From positions 2,046,001 through 2,110,000 of the forward strand of contig NZ_CP101291.1 in the NCBI RefSeq assembly GCF_024300645.1: DNA of 64,000 nucleotides. Reading direction: 5' to 3'. The translations under genes were made by a program, and so were the position numbers. The first letter of the stretch is position 1. Every line of letters begins with the position of its first letter. This stretch comes from Alteromonas sp. LMIT006 (GTDB lineage: Bacteria > Pseudomonadota > Gammaproteobacteria > Enterobacterales > Alteromonadaceae). This document shows positions 1 through 8,991 of this stretch, piece by piece. Under the pieces are notes generated by a model. That model searched no databases and was not told the DNA's origin. It saw only the letters and a list, made by a program, of their open reading frames with translations.

Positions 1-291
1 TTTATCAATGAAGCCACAGCACCTGCAATCAAAACTCAAGGCGGTCACGCTGAGCACCACGTAGCAGAAATCGAAGTATTGTGTTTACCTGCTGATTTAC
101 CGGAGTTCATCGAAGTTGACTTAACAGAAGTTGCACTAGGTCAAACATTGCACTTATCCGACATCAAACTTCCTAAAGGTGTAGAGTCAGTTGAGTTAGC
201 AAAAGGTGAATCACACGACCTTGCAGTGGTTACTGTGAAAGCTGCTAAAGGCGCTGCTGCTGAAGCGGAAGGTGAAGCTGACGGCGAGTAA
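1..291 (+). CDS. rplY: 50S ribosomal protein L25 (CTC-type), 3' part
   Basis: The reading frame is open from base 1 to the TAA at 289-291, so only the last 96 residues are present and the start lies outside the window. The visible part is the C-terminal CTC-type beta domain of bacterial L25, ending in an Ala/Glu/Gly-rich tail ([14 protein letters not shown]). L25 binds 5S rRNA in the large ribosomal subunit; the long CTC form carries this extra domain. The pth start follows five bases after the stop, the usual rplY-pth arrangement, so the two are probably co-transcribed. Confidence 0.93.
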   Translation, partial: FINEATAPAIKTQGGHAEHHVAEIEVLCLPADLPEFIEVDLTEVALGQTLHLSDIKLPKGVESVELAKGESHDLAVVTVKAAKGAAAEAEGEADGE

Positions 292-296
292 GACCG

Positions 297-881
297 TTGA
301 CTAAGATCCAACTTATCGTGGGCCTGGGCAATCCAGGCCCCGAATATCAAAACACTCGGCACAATGCGGGTGAAATGTTTGTCTCATCTTTAGCCAAAAC
401 TTTTGGCTGTACCCTATCCCCTGAAGCAAAGTTTTTTGGACTCACCGGTCGCACTCGTATCGCTGGTCAAGATGTGCGTTTACTGTACCCTACGACATTT
501 ATGAATCGCAGTGGTAAAGCAGTATCTGCCATCGCTAACTTTTACAAGATAGATGTGGCAAACATTTTAGTCGCGTTTGATGAATTAGACCTTCCTCCAG
601 GAGTGGCGCGATTCAAAGTAGGTGGTAGCTCTACGCAAAACGGAATTCGAGATATTGTCAGTGCGCTTGGCAATCAAAAAGATTTTTACCGTTTGCGTAT
701 AGGTATTGGTCATCCCGGCCACAAAAGCAAAGTGACAGGGCATGTTCTAGGCAAAGCACCACACACCGAACAGACCAAAATTGACTCCAGTATTGATGAA
801 GCAATTCGCTGTACTGAAATATTATTAAAAGACGATTTAGTCACAGCACAGCAACGTCTGCACAGCTTTAGTGCTGAATAG
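297..881 (+). CDS. pth: Peptidyl-tRNA hydrolase
   Basis: Pth releases peptides from peptidyl-tRNA that has dropped off ribosomes. The 194-residue length is normal. N-terminal [10 protein letters not shown], the catalytic His in TRHNAG (residue 22), Asn70 in TFMNRSG and Asp95 in [10 protein letters not shown] are all present. A TTG start is used, five bases after the rplY stop; the protein begins directly at the conserved strand, which fits. Odd point: the usual GGHGGHNGL segment reads GGSSTQNGI here, so the His next to the conserved Asn (His113 in E. coli numbering, from memory) is Gln and the glycine-rich part is altered. The enzyme is otherwise intact. Confidence 0.95.
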   Translation: MTKIQLIVGLGNPGPEYQNTRHNAGEMFVSSLAKTFGCTLSPEAKFFGLTGRTRIAGQDVRLLYPTTFMNRSGKAVSAIANFYKIDVANILVAFDELDLPPGVARFKVGGSSTQNGIRDIVSALGNQKDFYRLRIGIGHPGHKSKVTGHVLGKAPHTEQTKIDSSIDEAIRCTEILLKDDLVTAQQRLHSFSAE

Positions 882-919
882 ACGTTTTTTGTTGTGTGAC
901 GTAATTTGAGGAATGACTT

Positions 920-2011
920 ATGGGTTTTAAATGTGGCATTGTTGGTTTACCCAATGTGGGTAAATCCACCCTATTTAATGCACTGACTAAAGCAGGTATC
1001 GAAGCAGCAAACTTTCCGTTTTGTACCATTGAACCAAATACCGGTGTTGTGCCTGTACCTGACCCTCGCTTAGACGCATTAGCAGACATCGTCAATCCAC
1101 AAAAGGTCATTCCAACCACGATGGAGTTTGTCGACATTGCGGGATTAGTCGAAGGCGCTTCAAAAGGCGAAGGTTTAGGCAATAAGTTTTTAGCAAACAT
1201 CCGTGAAACGGATGCTATTGGTCATGTAGTGCGTTGTTTTGATGATGAAAACATCGTTCACGTTGCGGGTAAAGTCGATCCTGCTGAAGACATTGATGTC
1301 ATCAACACCGAACTTGCTCTGGCTGACCTTGATAGTGTAGACCGTGCCATTATCCGTGTGGGTAAACGCGCAAAAGGCGGTGATAATGATGCAAAGTTCG
1401 AATTAAAGGTCTTAGAAAAGATCAAGCCTCATCTTGATGAAGGCCAACTTTTACGCAGCGTTCCATTAGAGAAAGAAGAACACGCCGCCATTGCTTACAT
1501 GAACCTACTTACGTTGAAACCAACCATGTATATCGCTAATGTCAACGAAGACGGTTTTGACAACAATCCATATTTAGATAAGGTATGTGAGATCGCTGCA
1601 GGTGAAAACGCTGTCGTCGTAGTGGTCTGTGCTGTAATCGAAGCAGAAATTTCTGAGTTAGAAGATGAAGATAAAGCCGAATTTTTATCAGAAATGGGAT
1701 TGGATGAGCCGGGTTTAAATCGAGTGATCCGCGGTGGCTATAATTTACTGACATTAGAAACTTATTTTACTGCAGGGGTCAAAGAAGTTCGTGCATGGAC
1801 CTATCCCATCGGTTCGACTGCGCCACAAGCTGCAGGTAAAATTCACACAGACTTTGAAAAAGGCTTTATTCGCGCTGAAGTGATCGGCTTCGATGACTAC
1901 ATTGAGTGCAAAGGTGAAGCCGGTGCCAAAGACGCTGGCAAATGGCGACTGGAAGGCAAAGATTACATCGTAAAAGACGGTGATGTGATTCATTTCCGCT
2001 TCAATGTTTAA
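920..2011 (+). CDS. ychF: Redox-regulated P-loop ATPase YchF (Obg-like)
   Basis: YchF is a universally conserved Obg-family ATPase that associates with ribosomes and takes part in oxidative-stress responses. The 363 residues match the family length. The P-loop GLPNVGKS is at about residues 9-16, the switch [11 protein letters not shown] is at about 71-79, and the guanine-specificity motif NKxD is replaced by NVNE, as expected for this ATP-preferring family. The C-terminal TGS domain ends in [12 protein letters not shown]. The ATG has an AGGAA Shine-Dalgarno sequence upstream. Linkage to pth is typical of gammaproteobacteria. A rho-independent terminator follows the gene. Confidence 0.97.
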   Translation: MGFKCGIVGLPNVGKSTLFNALTKAGIEAANFPFCTIEPNTGVVPVPDPRLDALADIVNPQKVIPTTMEFVDIAGLVEGASKGEGLGNKFLANIRETDAIGHVVRCFDDENIVHVAGKVDPAEDIDVINTELALADLDSVDRAIIRVGKRAKGGDNDAKFELKVLEKIKPHLDEGQLLRSVPLEKEEHAAIAYMNLLTLKPTMYIANVNEDGFDNNPYLDKVCEIAAGENAVVVVVCAVIEAEISELEDEDKAEFLSEMGLDEPGLNRVIRGGYNLLTLETYFTAGVKEVRAWTYPIGSTAPQAAGKIHTDFEKGFIRAEVIGFDDYIECKGEAGAKDAGKWRLEGKDYIVKDGDVIHFRFNV

Positions 2012-2028
2012 CAACAATCGTCAAGCAC

Positions 2029-2055
2029 AAAAGGTCGGGGTTACCGGCCTTTTTT
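2029..2055 (+). terminator. Rho-independent terminator after ychF
   Basis: An AAGGTCGG / CCGGCCTT stem (one G-U pair) with a short loop is followed by a run of T. It lies about 20 bases after the ychF stop and separates the rplY-pth-ychF unit from the tRNA cluster. Confidence 0.85.
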
Positions 2056-2138
2056 GTACAGCCAAATCCTATAAAACATCACTGATCACTCAATATTTAA
2101 TCAAGATGCTTATTTTGCCAACTATTTAGCAAAAAAGG

Positions 2139-2167
2139 TTGACGCAAGCATTCGATATGTCCATAAT
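2139..2167 (+). promoter_or_regulatory. Stable-RNA-type sigma-70 promoter for the tRNA cluster
   Basis: TTGACG (2139-2144) and CATAAT (2162-2167) are separated by exactly 17 bases. The -10 is followed by a GC-rich discriminator (ACGCGCC), the hallmark of stringently controlled tRNA and rRNA promoters. Initiation would fall near 2174, about 36 bases before the first tRNA. The short leader contains a TTCCAAG / CTTGGAA hairpin (2177-2183 with 2196-2202). Confidence 0.75.
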
Positions 2168-2209
2168 ACGCGCCACTTCCAAGACACAGATTGTACTTGG
2201 AACTACCAA

Positions 2210-2286
2210 GGCTACGTAGCTCAGCTGGTTAGAGCACATCACTCATAATGATGGGGTCGCAAGTTCGAATCTCGCCGTAGCCACCA
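2210..2286 (+). tRNA. tRNA-Met (CAT), elongator
   Basis: A 77-base cloverleaf with encoded CCA. The acceptor GGCTACG pairs with CGTAGCC. The anticodon loop CTCATAA has CAT at 2244-2246. It closely resembles the E. coli elongator tRNA-Met as remembered, including an A-C mismatch in the T stem. The first acceptor pair is a normal G-C, not the initiator-type mismatch. Confidence 0.95.
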
Positions 2287-2316
2287 TTTTACTTTTTGTA
2301 AAATGACCAGAGAAAT

Positions 2317-2401
2317 GCGGGAGTGGTGGAATTGGTAGACACGCTGGATTTAGGTTCCAGTGCTTCACGGCGTGAGAGTTCAAGTCTCTCCTTCCGCACC
2401 A
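2317..2401 (+). tRNA. tRNA-Leu (TAG)
   Basis: A class II tRNA of 85 bases with a long variable arm and encoded CCA. The acceptor GCGGGAG pairs with CTTCCGC (one G-U). Anticodon stem CTGGA/TCCAG encloses loop TTTAGGT, with TAG at 2351-2353. It reads CUN leucine codons. Confidence 0.95.
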
Positions 2402-2406
2402 TCTGC

Positions 2407-2482
2407 TGGGGTATAGCCAAGTTGGTAAGGCAGCGGGTTTTGATCCCGCCATTCGTAGGTTCGAGTCCTGCTACCCCAGCCA
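2407..2482 (+). tRNA. tRNA-Gln (TTG), copy 1
   Basis: A 76-base cloverleaf with encoded CCA. The acceptor TGGGGTA pairs with TACCCCA. Anticodon stem GCGGG/CCCGC encloses TTTTGAT, with TTG at 2440-2442. It starts five bases after the tRNA-Leu and belongs to the same transcript. Confidence 0.96.
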
Positions 2483-2511
2483 TCTCTCTACTGTATCATT
2501 CATGTATCCAC

Positions 2512-2587
2512 TGGGGTATAGCCAAGTTGGTAAGGCAGCGGGTTTTGATCCCGCCATTCGTAGGTTCGAGTCCTGCTACCCCAGCCA
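2512..2587 (+). tRNA. tRNA-Gln (TTG), copy 2
   Basis: Identical in all 76 bases to the copy at 2407-2482, with anticodon TTG at 2545-2547. The 29-base spacer between the copies is unrelated to the sequence before copy 1 beyond a few bases, which points to a tandem duplication of the tRNA unit. The 91 bases between this tRNA and the next gene show no clear terminator. Confidence 0.96.
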
Positions 2588-2678
2588 TGAATTGCACAGA
2601 TATTCTCGAAACCATATCGTTATTAGTCTATTTGTTTTATAATCATTTTAATAATTAGAATAAATCTCCACTAATCAC

Positions 2679-4082
2679 ATGATCCACGATATTGTTGCCT
2701 TTATTAATAACATCCTTTGGGGTGACGGCCAGATTTTGATCTACATGCTATTGCTTGCAGGCATTTGGTTCACCTGGCGTCTTCGTCTATTACAAGTCAT
2801 TGACTTCAAACACATGTTTAGCCTACTCAAAGGCTCTACTGCATCTGATAGCCGTGGAATATCATCCTTTCAAGCACTTTGTACATCCCTTTCTGCTCGC
2901 GTGGGAACAGGCAACCTCGCTGGAGTCGCCGTGGCGATTTCTCTTGGTGGTGCTGGTGCTGTATTTTGGATGTGGGTGATTGCGTTTTTGGGCATGGCCA
3001 CAGGCTATGCTGAAAGTGTTTTAGGTCAAGTGTATAAGGTCAAAGATGCCAACGGTGAGTTTCGTGGGGGACCCGCTTATTATATCAAACAAGGCTTAAA
3101 CCAATCCTGGCTCGCAATTACCTTTTCGTTATGTTTATTTTTGGGGTATGGGTTTATTTTTTCGGCAGTGCAAGCCAACACCATTACCGATGCTCTGAAT
3201 AATGCCTACGACATTGATACGCTTTATTCTGGATTAGTTATTATTACCCTTGCCGGATTAATTGTGGTGGGCGGTCTCAAAACCATCGCGCGTTTTGCCG
3301 AATGGATTGTGCCTTTTATGGGCCTTGCGTATGTGGCTGTTGCCTTGGTAATCACCGTCATCAATATTGATTTGTTGCCTTCGGTATTATGGCAAATTAT
3401 CGCAGGTGCGTTTGGTTTGGAAGAAGCTGCAGCAGGAACGTTTGCTGCTGCCGTCAAGTACGGGGTCATGCGCGGCTTATATTCGAACGAAGCTGGCTCT
3501 GGTTCAGTGCCACATGCAGCCGCCGCCGCTACGCCCCACCCTAACCATCCAGCCTCACAAGGCTATATCCAGATGCTTGGTGTTTTTATTGACACGATGA
3601 TTCTGTGTACTGCAACTGCGTTCATTATTCTGCTCGCTGGTGGTGGTCAGTCAGAGCAAATGGAAGGCATTCGTTTAACTCAAACGTCAATGAGCTTTCA
3701 TTTAGGCGATGTAGGAGCTGATTTCGTTGCCGCTGCTATTGCTCTATTTGCCTTTACCTCAGTGGTAGCAAACTATGCCTATGGTGAATCTAACTTACAT
3801 ATCTTTAAACTGGACAACAAAATTGGCCGCTGGGCTTATACCGCTGGGTATCTGGCGATGATTTTGTGGGGTTCAATGGCAGCTCTGCCAAAAGTCTGGG
3901 CCGCAGCCGATATGGCTTTAGGTTTGATGACGGTCATCAATATCATCGCAATCGTCTGGCTGACCCCCACTATTGTGAGTATCAGTCGCGATTATATTAA
4001 CAAACGCAAATCTGGACAGAGCATGGCATATAAAGCCGGAGACTGCGAGATCCAAGGCGAGTCTGAAAAAGGTATTTGGTAA
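2679..4082 (+). CDS. Alanine/glycine:cation symporter family protein (AGCS)
   Basis: A sodium-coupled amino-acid importer of the AGCS family (AlsT/DagA type), taking up alanine or glycine across the inner membrane. The 467 residues form about ten to eleven hydrophobic segments. The family signature is visible as SARVGTGNLAGVAVA near residue 73, with GGPAYYIKQGL near 128 and SNEAGSGSVPHAAAAA near 268. It stands alone downstream of the tRNA cluster; its stop is only three bases from the stop of the convergent TraB/GumN gene. Substrate (alanine or glycine) cannot be told from sequence alone. Confidence 0.92.
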   Translation: MIHDIVAFINNILWGDGQILIYMLLLAGIWFTWRLRLLQVIDFKHMFSLLKGSTASDSRGISSFQALCTSLSARVGTGNLAGVAVAISLGGAGAVFWMWVIAFLGMATGYAESVLGQVYKVKDANGEFRGGPAYYIKQGLNQSWLAITFSLCLFLGYGFIFSAVQANTITDALNNAYDIDTLYSGLVIITLAGLIVVGGLKTIARFAEWIVPFMGLAYVAVALVITVINIDLLPSVLWQIIAGAFGLEEAAAGTFAAAVKYGVMRGLYSNEAGSGSVPHAAAAATPHPNHPASQGYIQMLGVFIDTMILCTATAFIILLAGGGQSEQMEGIRLTQTSMSFHLGDVGADFVAAAIALFAFTSVVANYAYGESNLHIFKLDNKIGRWAYTAGYLAMILWGSMAALPKVWAAADMALGLMTVINIIAIVWLTPTIVSISRDYINKRKSGQSMAYKAGDCEIQGESEKGIW

Positions 4083-4085
4083 CAT

Positions 4086-4943
4086 TTACCTTAATTGTGT
4101 CACTGAATATCCTTTGGCTTCGAGCATGGTAAGTACACTGTGCTCGCCAGCCAAATGCAAACCACCTACCAAGACCAATTCAGTATTATTATCTTCAAAC
4201 ATGGCTTCAATTTGAGGCACCCAACGCATATTGCGGTCTTTCAATAGTAATTGATACATTCGTGGGAATTCTCTCGGCATATCCGCAATGCCGATCTCCG
4301 CCATTGCTTTCATATTACCACTGCGCCAAGCCGCTAACATGCCGTCTAATAACGTTTTAGCGGTAGCAGTTTCAGTCACAGAATAGGAGATAAATAAGTC
4401 TTCTTGGCCTTCAGCCATGCCCATCATCATTGTCAGCTGCTCTTGAGGAGATTCTAGCCATGCAATGTCTTTACTATCTTGGTTCGCTTTATCAAAAAAG
4501 ATTTTATCAACACCTGGTTGGGTTAAACCCAAGATTTGCAGTTCTATAAACGTTATTGCTGTCCCTAATAATGCAGGCTTCATTGGTAAAAAATTCTCAA
4601 TTGGGATACCGCGTTGTTGTAAGTGTGATTTGACCAATGCCACTGTTTCAGGTGTCAGTACATCCTCAAAAGTGCGACCATCTTGAAAACTCATACTCTG
4701 CATCATTAATTGTTGAAATTGCTGAGTTTCCATAAAAGCCAAATCCGATTCAAAAATCAGCTCATCGCTCAAGGCGTAAATTTCTTCGAATAATATTGGC
4801 AAAGGTAATTCAGAGGCTGGTAAAACATGCACCGTACCTCCTATATAGAGAATGTCGCCATCTGGTGCTTTGACTTGCCAGATGGAAGTGGCTGAGGCAT
4901 TTGTTGAAAGGAAGAGTAAAACAGTAAATAGCAACGATTTCAT
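4086..4943 (-). CDS. TraB/GumN family exported protein
   Basis: 285 residues with an N-terminal signal peptide (MKSLLFTVLLFLSTNASA). Family motifs seen are IWQVKAPDGDILYIGGTVHVL near the start and VLVGGLHLAGEHSVL near the end, the two conserved Gly-Gly-x-His segments of the TraB/GumN (Tiki-like) family. Tiki proteins are metalloproteases; the function of bacterial members is not settled, so no reaction is assigned. It lies 39 bases downstream of a small membrane-protein gene and could be the last gene of the ubiF transcript. Confidence 0.85.
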   Translation of the reverse strand: MKSLLFTVLLFLSTNASATSIWQVKAPDGDILYIGGTVHVLPASELPLPILFEEIYALSDELIFESDLAFMETQQFQQLMMQSMSFQDGRTFEDVLTPETVALVKSHLQQRGIPIENFLPMKPALLGTAITFIELQILGLTQPGVDKIFFDKANQDSKDIAWLESPQEQLTMMMGMAEGQEDLFISYSVTETATAKTLLDGMLAAWRSGNMKAMAEIGIADMPREFPRMYQLLLKDRNMRWVPQIEAMFEDNNTELVLVGGLHLAGEHSVLTMLEAKGYSVTQLR

Positions 4944-4982
4944 AAAACTTGTCCGTGTAAATTATCACGAACACAATATAGG

Positions 4983-5156
4983 CTAAAACGCGAGCATTAC
5001 CAACTGTACTATCAACATGATCATGATCAACGGCCAGATAAACCGGCTGATTTTACTTGTGGTCTCATCACTGACTCGAAGATTGGATTTTTCAATCATG
5101 GGAATAAATATAATTAATGCAAGAAACAAGACACCTAATAAGACGAGTACCTCCAT
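4983..5156 (-). CDS. Small inner-membrane protein (57 aa), unrecognised
   Basis: A short frame not usually called because of its size. It encodes 57 residues beginning MEVLVLLGVLFLALIIFIP, then a charged loop (EKSNLRVSDETTSKISR), then a second hydrophobic helix ending MLIVQLVMLAF, so a two-helix hairpin in the membrane is likely. The ATG is preceded by AAGGAG seven bases upstream, an almost ideal ribosome site, and lies ten bases after the ubiF stop on the same strand. The good start signal, two helices and operon position argue for a real gene. Function unknown. Confidence 0.7.
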   Translation of the reverse strand: MEVLVLLGVLFLALIIFIPMIEKSNLRVSDETTSKISRFIWPLIMIMLIVQLVMLAF

Positions 5157-5166
5157 AAAGGGCTCC

Positions 5167-6336
5167 TTACTTTAAACCCATGGCGTGTTTGATAACCTGA
5201 CGTTTTGCCAAACCACCGTGCTGTGCTAAAAACAAGCCAAGATTCCGCAACGGCTTTAAGATGACATTGGTATTTGAAAATAGATGATACAACACATCCA
5301 TGCTATTCATCATTTGGCCATTGGCCGCTTGTCGTGGTAATTGGTAATAGCGCTTAAGAGATTTTTGTTCCGCAATGACACCCAATAAACAGCGCACATC
5401 AGCAAAGCCCAGATTGACGCCCTGCCCGGCTAACGGATTGATGGCATGTGCCGCATCGCCAATCAAAATCACTTTATCTTTAACATAGTGCTGTGCATGC
5501 ATACGCACGAGTGGGAAACGTGCTTTGTCCAACACTTCAAACTCGCCAACTTCTTTAGGAAAATGTGCTTTTATCGCTTGGGTGAGTTCTTGAACGGTCA
5601 TTAGTTCAAGCTCAGCCAAACGTTGCGGCGAATCATACCAAATTAAACTGGCATATTGTTCGTGCATGGGCAAAAACGCCACTGGCCCAGAGGGTTTGAA
5701 CGCTTGCCAAGTCAATGCTTGCGCCGCTTGAGCTTGCTCCTCAGAAGCATAGTGGTTGCGCACAGTAATCCCCATTGCTTGTTGATCGTATTCCCAGCCG
5801 ACCGTCGCAATACCAGTTTGTTTGCGAACTTGCGAATGCACACCATCGGCAGCGATGATCCAATTGCCTTGGAGCCTCTTTCCTGATTCAGTTTGAACTA
5901 CGGCATTGGCTGAATCAATAAAGGAAGCTTTGTCATGCATGACGGTAATGAGTTTTTCATCTTCCATCGCTTGAGCTAAGCCGAGTTGAGTAATGCGATT
6001 TTCGACAAAATATCCCAGTAATGATTGACCGACTTCACTGGCATCGAATTGTGTTTTGGCCCAACTTTCTTCCCATACTGCGAGAGAAGAATATGGTTGA
6101 ACACGCATAGCTGTAATATGTTTCCACGCGCCCAAATCGTCCAATAATTGTACACTGGCCATAGCTAAAGCAGACATCCTCAAGTCAGGCCCTTGATCGG
6201 AAGCAAATTCACTGGCAGGAAATGCTTCCAAGACAATGACACTGTGGCCAAGTTGAGCCAAGCCTAAGGCTGCGGCCGAGCCCACCATACCGCCACCTAC
6301 GACGATATAATCTGCGTTGTGCACTGCTTGGGTCAT
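5167..6336 (-). CDS. ubiF: UbiF-type FAD-dependent ubiquinone-biosynthesis hydroxylase
   Basis: A flavoprotein monooxygenase of the UbiH/UbiF/VisC/COQ6 family, about 389 residues. N-terminal dinucleotide fold VVGGGMVGSAAALG, central ADGVHSQVRKQTG and C-terminal IGDAAHAINPLAGQGVNLG are the three FAD motifs. DQGPDLRMSALA and GYFVENRITQ resemble E. coli UbiF more than UbiH, suggesting hydroxylation of the demethoxyquinol intermediate of ubiquinone synthesis. An upstream in-frame TTG at 6360 exists, but ATG at 6336 has CAGGAGT eight bases before it and starts just ahead of the FAD fold, so it is preferred. Confidence 0.88.
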   Translation of the reverse strand: MTQAVHNADYIVVGGGMVGSAAALGLAQLGHSVIVLEAFPASEFASDQGPDLRMSALAMASVQLLDDLGAWKHITAMRVQPYSSLAVWEESWAKTQFDASEVGQSLLGYFVENRITQLGLAQAMEDEKLITVMHDKASFIDSANAVVQTESGKRLQGNWIIAADGVHSQVRKQTGIATVGWEYDQQAMGITVRNHYASEEQAQAAQALTWQAFKPSGPVAFLPMHEQYASLIWYDSPQRLAELELMTVQELTQAIKAHFPKEVGEFEVLDKARFPLVRMHAQHYVKDKVILIGDAAHAINPLAGQGVNLGFADVRCLLGVIAEQKSLKRYYQLPRQAANGQMMNSMDVLYHLFSNTNVILKPLRNLGLFLAQHGGLAKRQVIKHAMGLK

Positions 6337-6491
6337 GCGCTGAACTCCTGAGAAAAACAAGGTTAATCCTTATACGTAAGAAACCCTATTATGTGTCACT
6401 CGTGATCCTTGCGCAATACTAGTCTTTGTGAACAATGTCCTGTAAAATCACGATGTTTTTCGATTCTTTGCATACAAGGTCAATACGACAG

Positions 6492-7919
6492 ATGAGCCAA
6501 AAACTCTATATCAAAACTTGGGGCTGCCAAATGAACGAGTACGACTCGGAAAAAATGGCCGACTTACTCGACTCAACACATGGATATTCGGTTGCCGAAA
6601 CGGCCGAAGAAGCAGATGTGATTTTGCTGAACACCTGTTCAATTCGCGAAAAAGCCCAAGAGAAGGTATTTCATCAACTCGGACGTTGGAAAAACCTCAA
6701 AAAATCCAACCCTGACCTTATTATTGGTGTAGGCGGTTGTGTTGCTTCTCAAGAAGGCGATCATATTCGTCAACGCGCACCGTATGTCGATATTATTTTT
6801 GGTCCACAAACCCTGCATCGTTTACCAGAGATGATCAATGACATCAAAGACGGTAAACCGGCTGTTGTGGATATCTCTTTTCCTGAAATAGAAAAATTTG
6901 ACCGTTTGCCTGAGCCTCGCGCTGAGGGGCCAACAGCATTTGTTTCTATCATGGAAGGCTGTTCAAAATACTGCACATTTTGTGTAGTACCTTACACTCG
7001 CGGTGAGGAAGTCTCCCGCCCTGTTGATGATGTGCTATTTGAAATTGCGCAACTCGCAGAACAAGGCGTTCGTGAAGTCAACTTGTTAGGCCAAAACGTG
7101 AATGCCTATCGCGGTGACCATCACGACGGAAGCGTCTGTCGTTTTGCTGAATTACTCGAACTGGTCGCATCCATTGACGGAATTGACCGTATTCGCTATA
7201 CCACTTCTCATCCGGTTGAATTTACCGATGATATTATCGCAGCATATGACAGTATTCCAGAACTAGTAGATCATTTGCACCTTCCTGTGCAAAGTGGCTC
7301 GGATCGTATTTTAAACTTTATGAAACGTGGACACACGGCAATCGAATACAAATCAAAAATCCGCGCATTGCGTAAAATCCGTCCAAACCTTTCTATGTCT
7401 TCTGACTTTATCATTGGTTTTCCTGGTGAAACCCAGGCCGATTTTGCAGACACGATGAAATTGATTGATGACATTGGTTACGACTTGAGCTTCAGTTTTA
7501 TCTACTCAGCTCGTCCAGGTACACCGGCTGCGGACATCGTGGATGACGTCTCTGAAGATGAGAAAAAACAGCGTTTGTATATTTTGCAGGACCGTATTAA
7601 TCAATCTGCACAGCGTATCGCACGCAACATGCTCGATACAGAGCAGCGTGTCTTGGTGGAAGGTCCATCCAAGAAAAATCCAATGGAGCTCACCGGTCGT
7701 ACTGAAAACAATCGTGTAGTCAATTTTGAAGGCTCACCCGATATGATTGGTCAGTTTGTGGATGTTAAGGTCACTGATGTCTATACCAATTCATTGCGTG
7801 GCGACGTTATACGCCGTGAATGTGATATGGGGCTACGTGTCGCCATATCACCACAAAGCATCCTTGCCAAACAACAAGACTCATTAGGTGTGCAGATCGT
7901 CACGCCTAAGTTTGCATAA
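6492..7919 (+). CDS. miaB: tRNA-2-methylthio-N6-dimethylallyladenosine synthase MiaB
   Basis: A radical-SAM methylthiotransferase that converts i6A37 to ms2i6A37 in tRNAs. The N-terminal domain carries the three auxiliary-cluster cysteines (WGCQMN, NTCSIRE, GGCVA). The radical-SAM cluster motif is CSKYCTFC near residue 156, and a C-terminal TRAM domain follows. Starting at ATG 6492 gives 475 residues, the family length, and the protein begins [19 protein letters not shown]; the longer frame from 6435 adds an unconserved extension. First gene of the miaB-phoH-ybeY-corC-lnt block. Confidence 0.96.
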   Translation: MSQKLYIKTWGCQMNEYDSEKMADLLDSTHGYSVAETAEEADVILLNTCSIREKAQEKVFHQLGRWKNLKKSNPDLIIGVGGCVASQEGDHIRQRAPYVDIIFGPQTLHRLPEMINDIKDGKPAVVDISFPEIEKFDRLPEPRAEGPTAFVSIMEGCSKYCTFCVVPYTRGEEVSRPVDDVLFEIAQLAEQGVREVNLLGQNVNAYRGDHHDGSVCRFAELLELVASIDGIDRIRYTTSHPVEFTDDIIAAYDSIPELVDHLHLPVQSGSDRILNFMKRGHTAIEYKSKIRALRKIRPNLSMSSDFIIGFPGETQADFADTMKLIDDIGYDLSFSFIYSARPGTPAADIVDDVSEDEKKQRLYILQDRINQSAQRIARNMLDTEQRVLVEGPSKKNPMELTGRTENNRVVNFEGSPDMIGQFVDVKVTDVYTNSLRGDVIRRECDMGLRVAISPQSILAKQQDSLGVQIVTPKFA

Positions 7920-7935
7920 TTTTTTAGAGGCATTT

Positions 7936-8991
7936 TTGAGTAACTTAGAATCGAACGAGCTTATCTTAGAAGCGGATAATAAGCGCCTTGCGAGCTTATG
8001 CGGTCCTTTTGATGACAACATCAAGCACCTTGAAAGACGTTTAGGAGTCGAAATCACCTATCGCAACAATCACTTTAAAATTATTGGTGAAACCTCTGCA
8101 TCGGATGTTGCCATAGATTTATTAAAAAATTTATTTGTGGAAACTGCTCCTGTTAGAGGAGTCATTCCAGAATTATCTGCAGACCAAGTTCACCTAGCCA
8201 TTCAAGGGGCTAAAGTCTTAGACCAAGTCAGCGAAGATGAACTCAACCCCTACGGTAAACAAGTTCACATTAAAACTAAGCGCGGCATCATTAAACCGCG
8301 TAATCCGAATCAAGCCCAATATGTCGCCAACGTCATTAACAACGACATCGCCTTTGGTATTGGCCCTGCGGGAACAGGTAAAACCTATTTGGCCGTGGCC
8401 TGTGCCGTAGATGCTTTAGAGCGTCAAGAAATTCGTCGTATATTGTTGACTCGCCCCGCCGTTGAAGCAGGCGAAAAACTCGGTTTTTTACCCGGTGACT
8501 TATCACAAAAAGTCGATCCGTATTTGCGACCATTATACGATGCATTATTTGAAATGCTCGGTTTTGAAAAAGTCGAAAAACTCATTGAACGCAACGTCAT
8601 CGAAATTGCGCCTCTTGCCTATATGCGTGGCCGAACCCTAAACGATGCTTTTGTCATTTTAGATGAATCACAAAATACCACCACTGAACAAATGAAAATG
8701 TTCCTTACTCGGATTGGCTTTAACTCTAAAGCCGTCATTACAGGTGATATTACTCAAGTGGATTTACCCAGAGGGGTGCGTTCGGGATTGCGTCATGCGA
8801 TAGAAGTATTGCAAGACGTAGAAGATATTTCGTTTAATTTTTTCAACGCCCATGATGTCGTACGTCATCCAGTAGTGGCTCGTATTGTGCAAGCTTATGA
8901 AACCCATGATGCGGAAGTAGCCAAACGCAAAGCAGTAGAAAAAGCCCAAAAACTTGCTCAGCAAGCAGCCAAAGATAACGATGCAAATTGA
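7936..8991 (+). CDS. ybeZ: PhoH-like ATPase (YbeZ)
   Basis: A 351-residue PhoH-family P-loop protein. Walker A is GPAGTGKTYLA and Walker B is FVILDESQN. The family is linked to RNA metabolism and works beside YbeY, with which it physically and genetically associates in E. coli (recalled, unverified). TTG at 7936 is chosen: AGAGG lies five bases upstream, it follows the miaB stop by 16 bases, and the alternative start would overlap miaB. The C-terminal tail is Lys/Ala-rich (KRKAVEKAQKLAQQAAKD). The ybeY gene starts inside its last codons. Confidence 0.93.
   Translation: MSNLESNELILEADNKRLASLCGPFDDNIKHLERRLGVEITYRNNHFKIIGETSASDVAIDLLKNLFVETAPVRGVIPELSADQVHLAIQGAKVLDQVSEDELNPYGKQVHIKTKRGIIKPRNPNQAQYVANVINNDIAFGIGPAGTGKTYLAVACAVDALERQEIRRILLTRPAVEAGEKLGFLPGDLSQKVDPYLRPLYDALFEMLGFEKVEKLIERNVIEIAPLAYMRGRTLNDAFVILDESQNTTTEQMKMFLTRIGFNSKAVITGDITQVDLPRGVRSGLRHAIEVLQDVEDISFNFFNAHDVVRHPVVARIVQAYETHDAEVAKRKAVEKAQKLAQQAAKDNDAN

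Noticed and set aside
2243-2483. Two minus-strand frames with ERLELSRREA-like peptides
   Set aside because: They are antisense translations of tRNA genes, a well-known annotation artefact.
2323-2658. A 111-codon plus-strand open frame
   Set aside because: It runs across the tRNA-Leu and both tRNA-Gln genes; its internal repeat is just the duplicated tRNA sequence. Not a protein gene.
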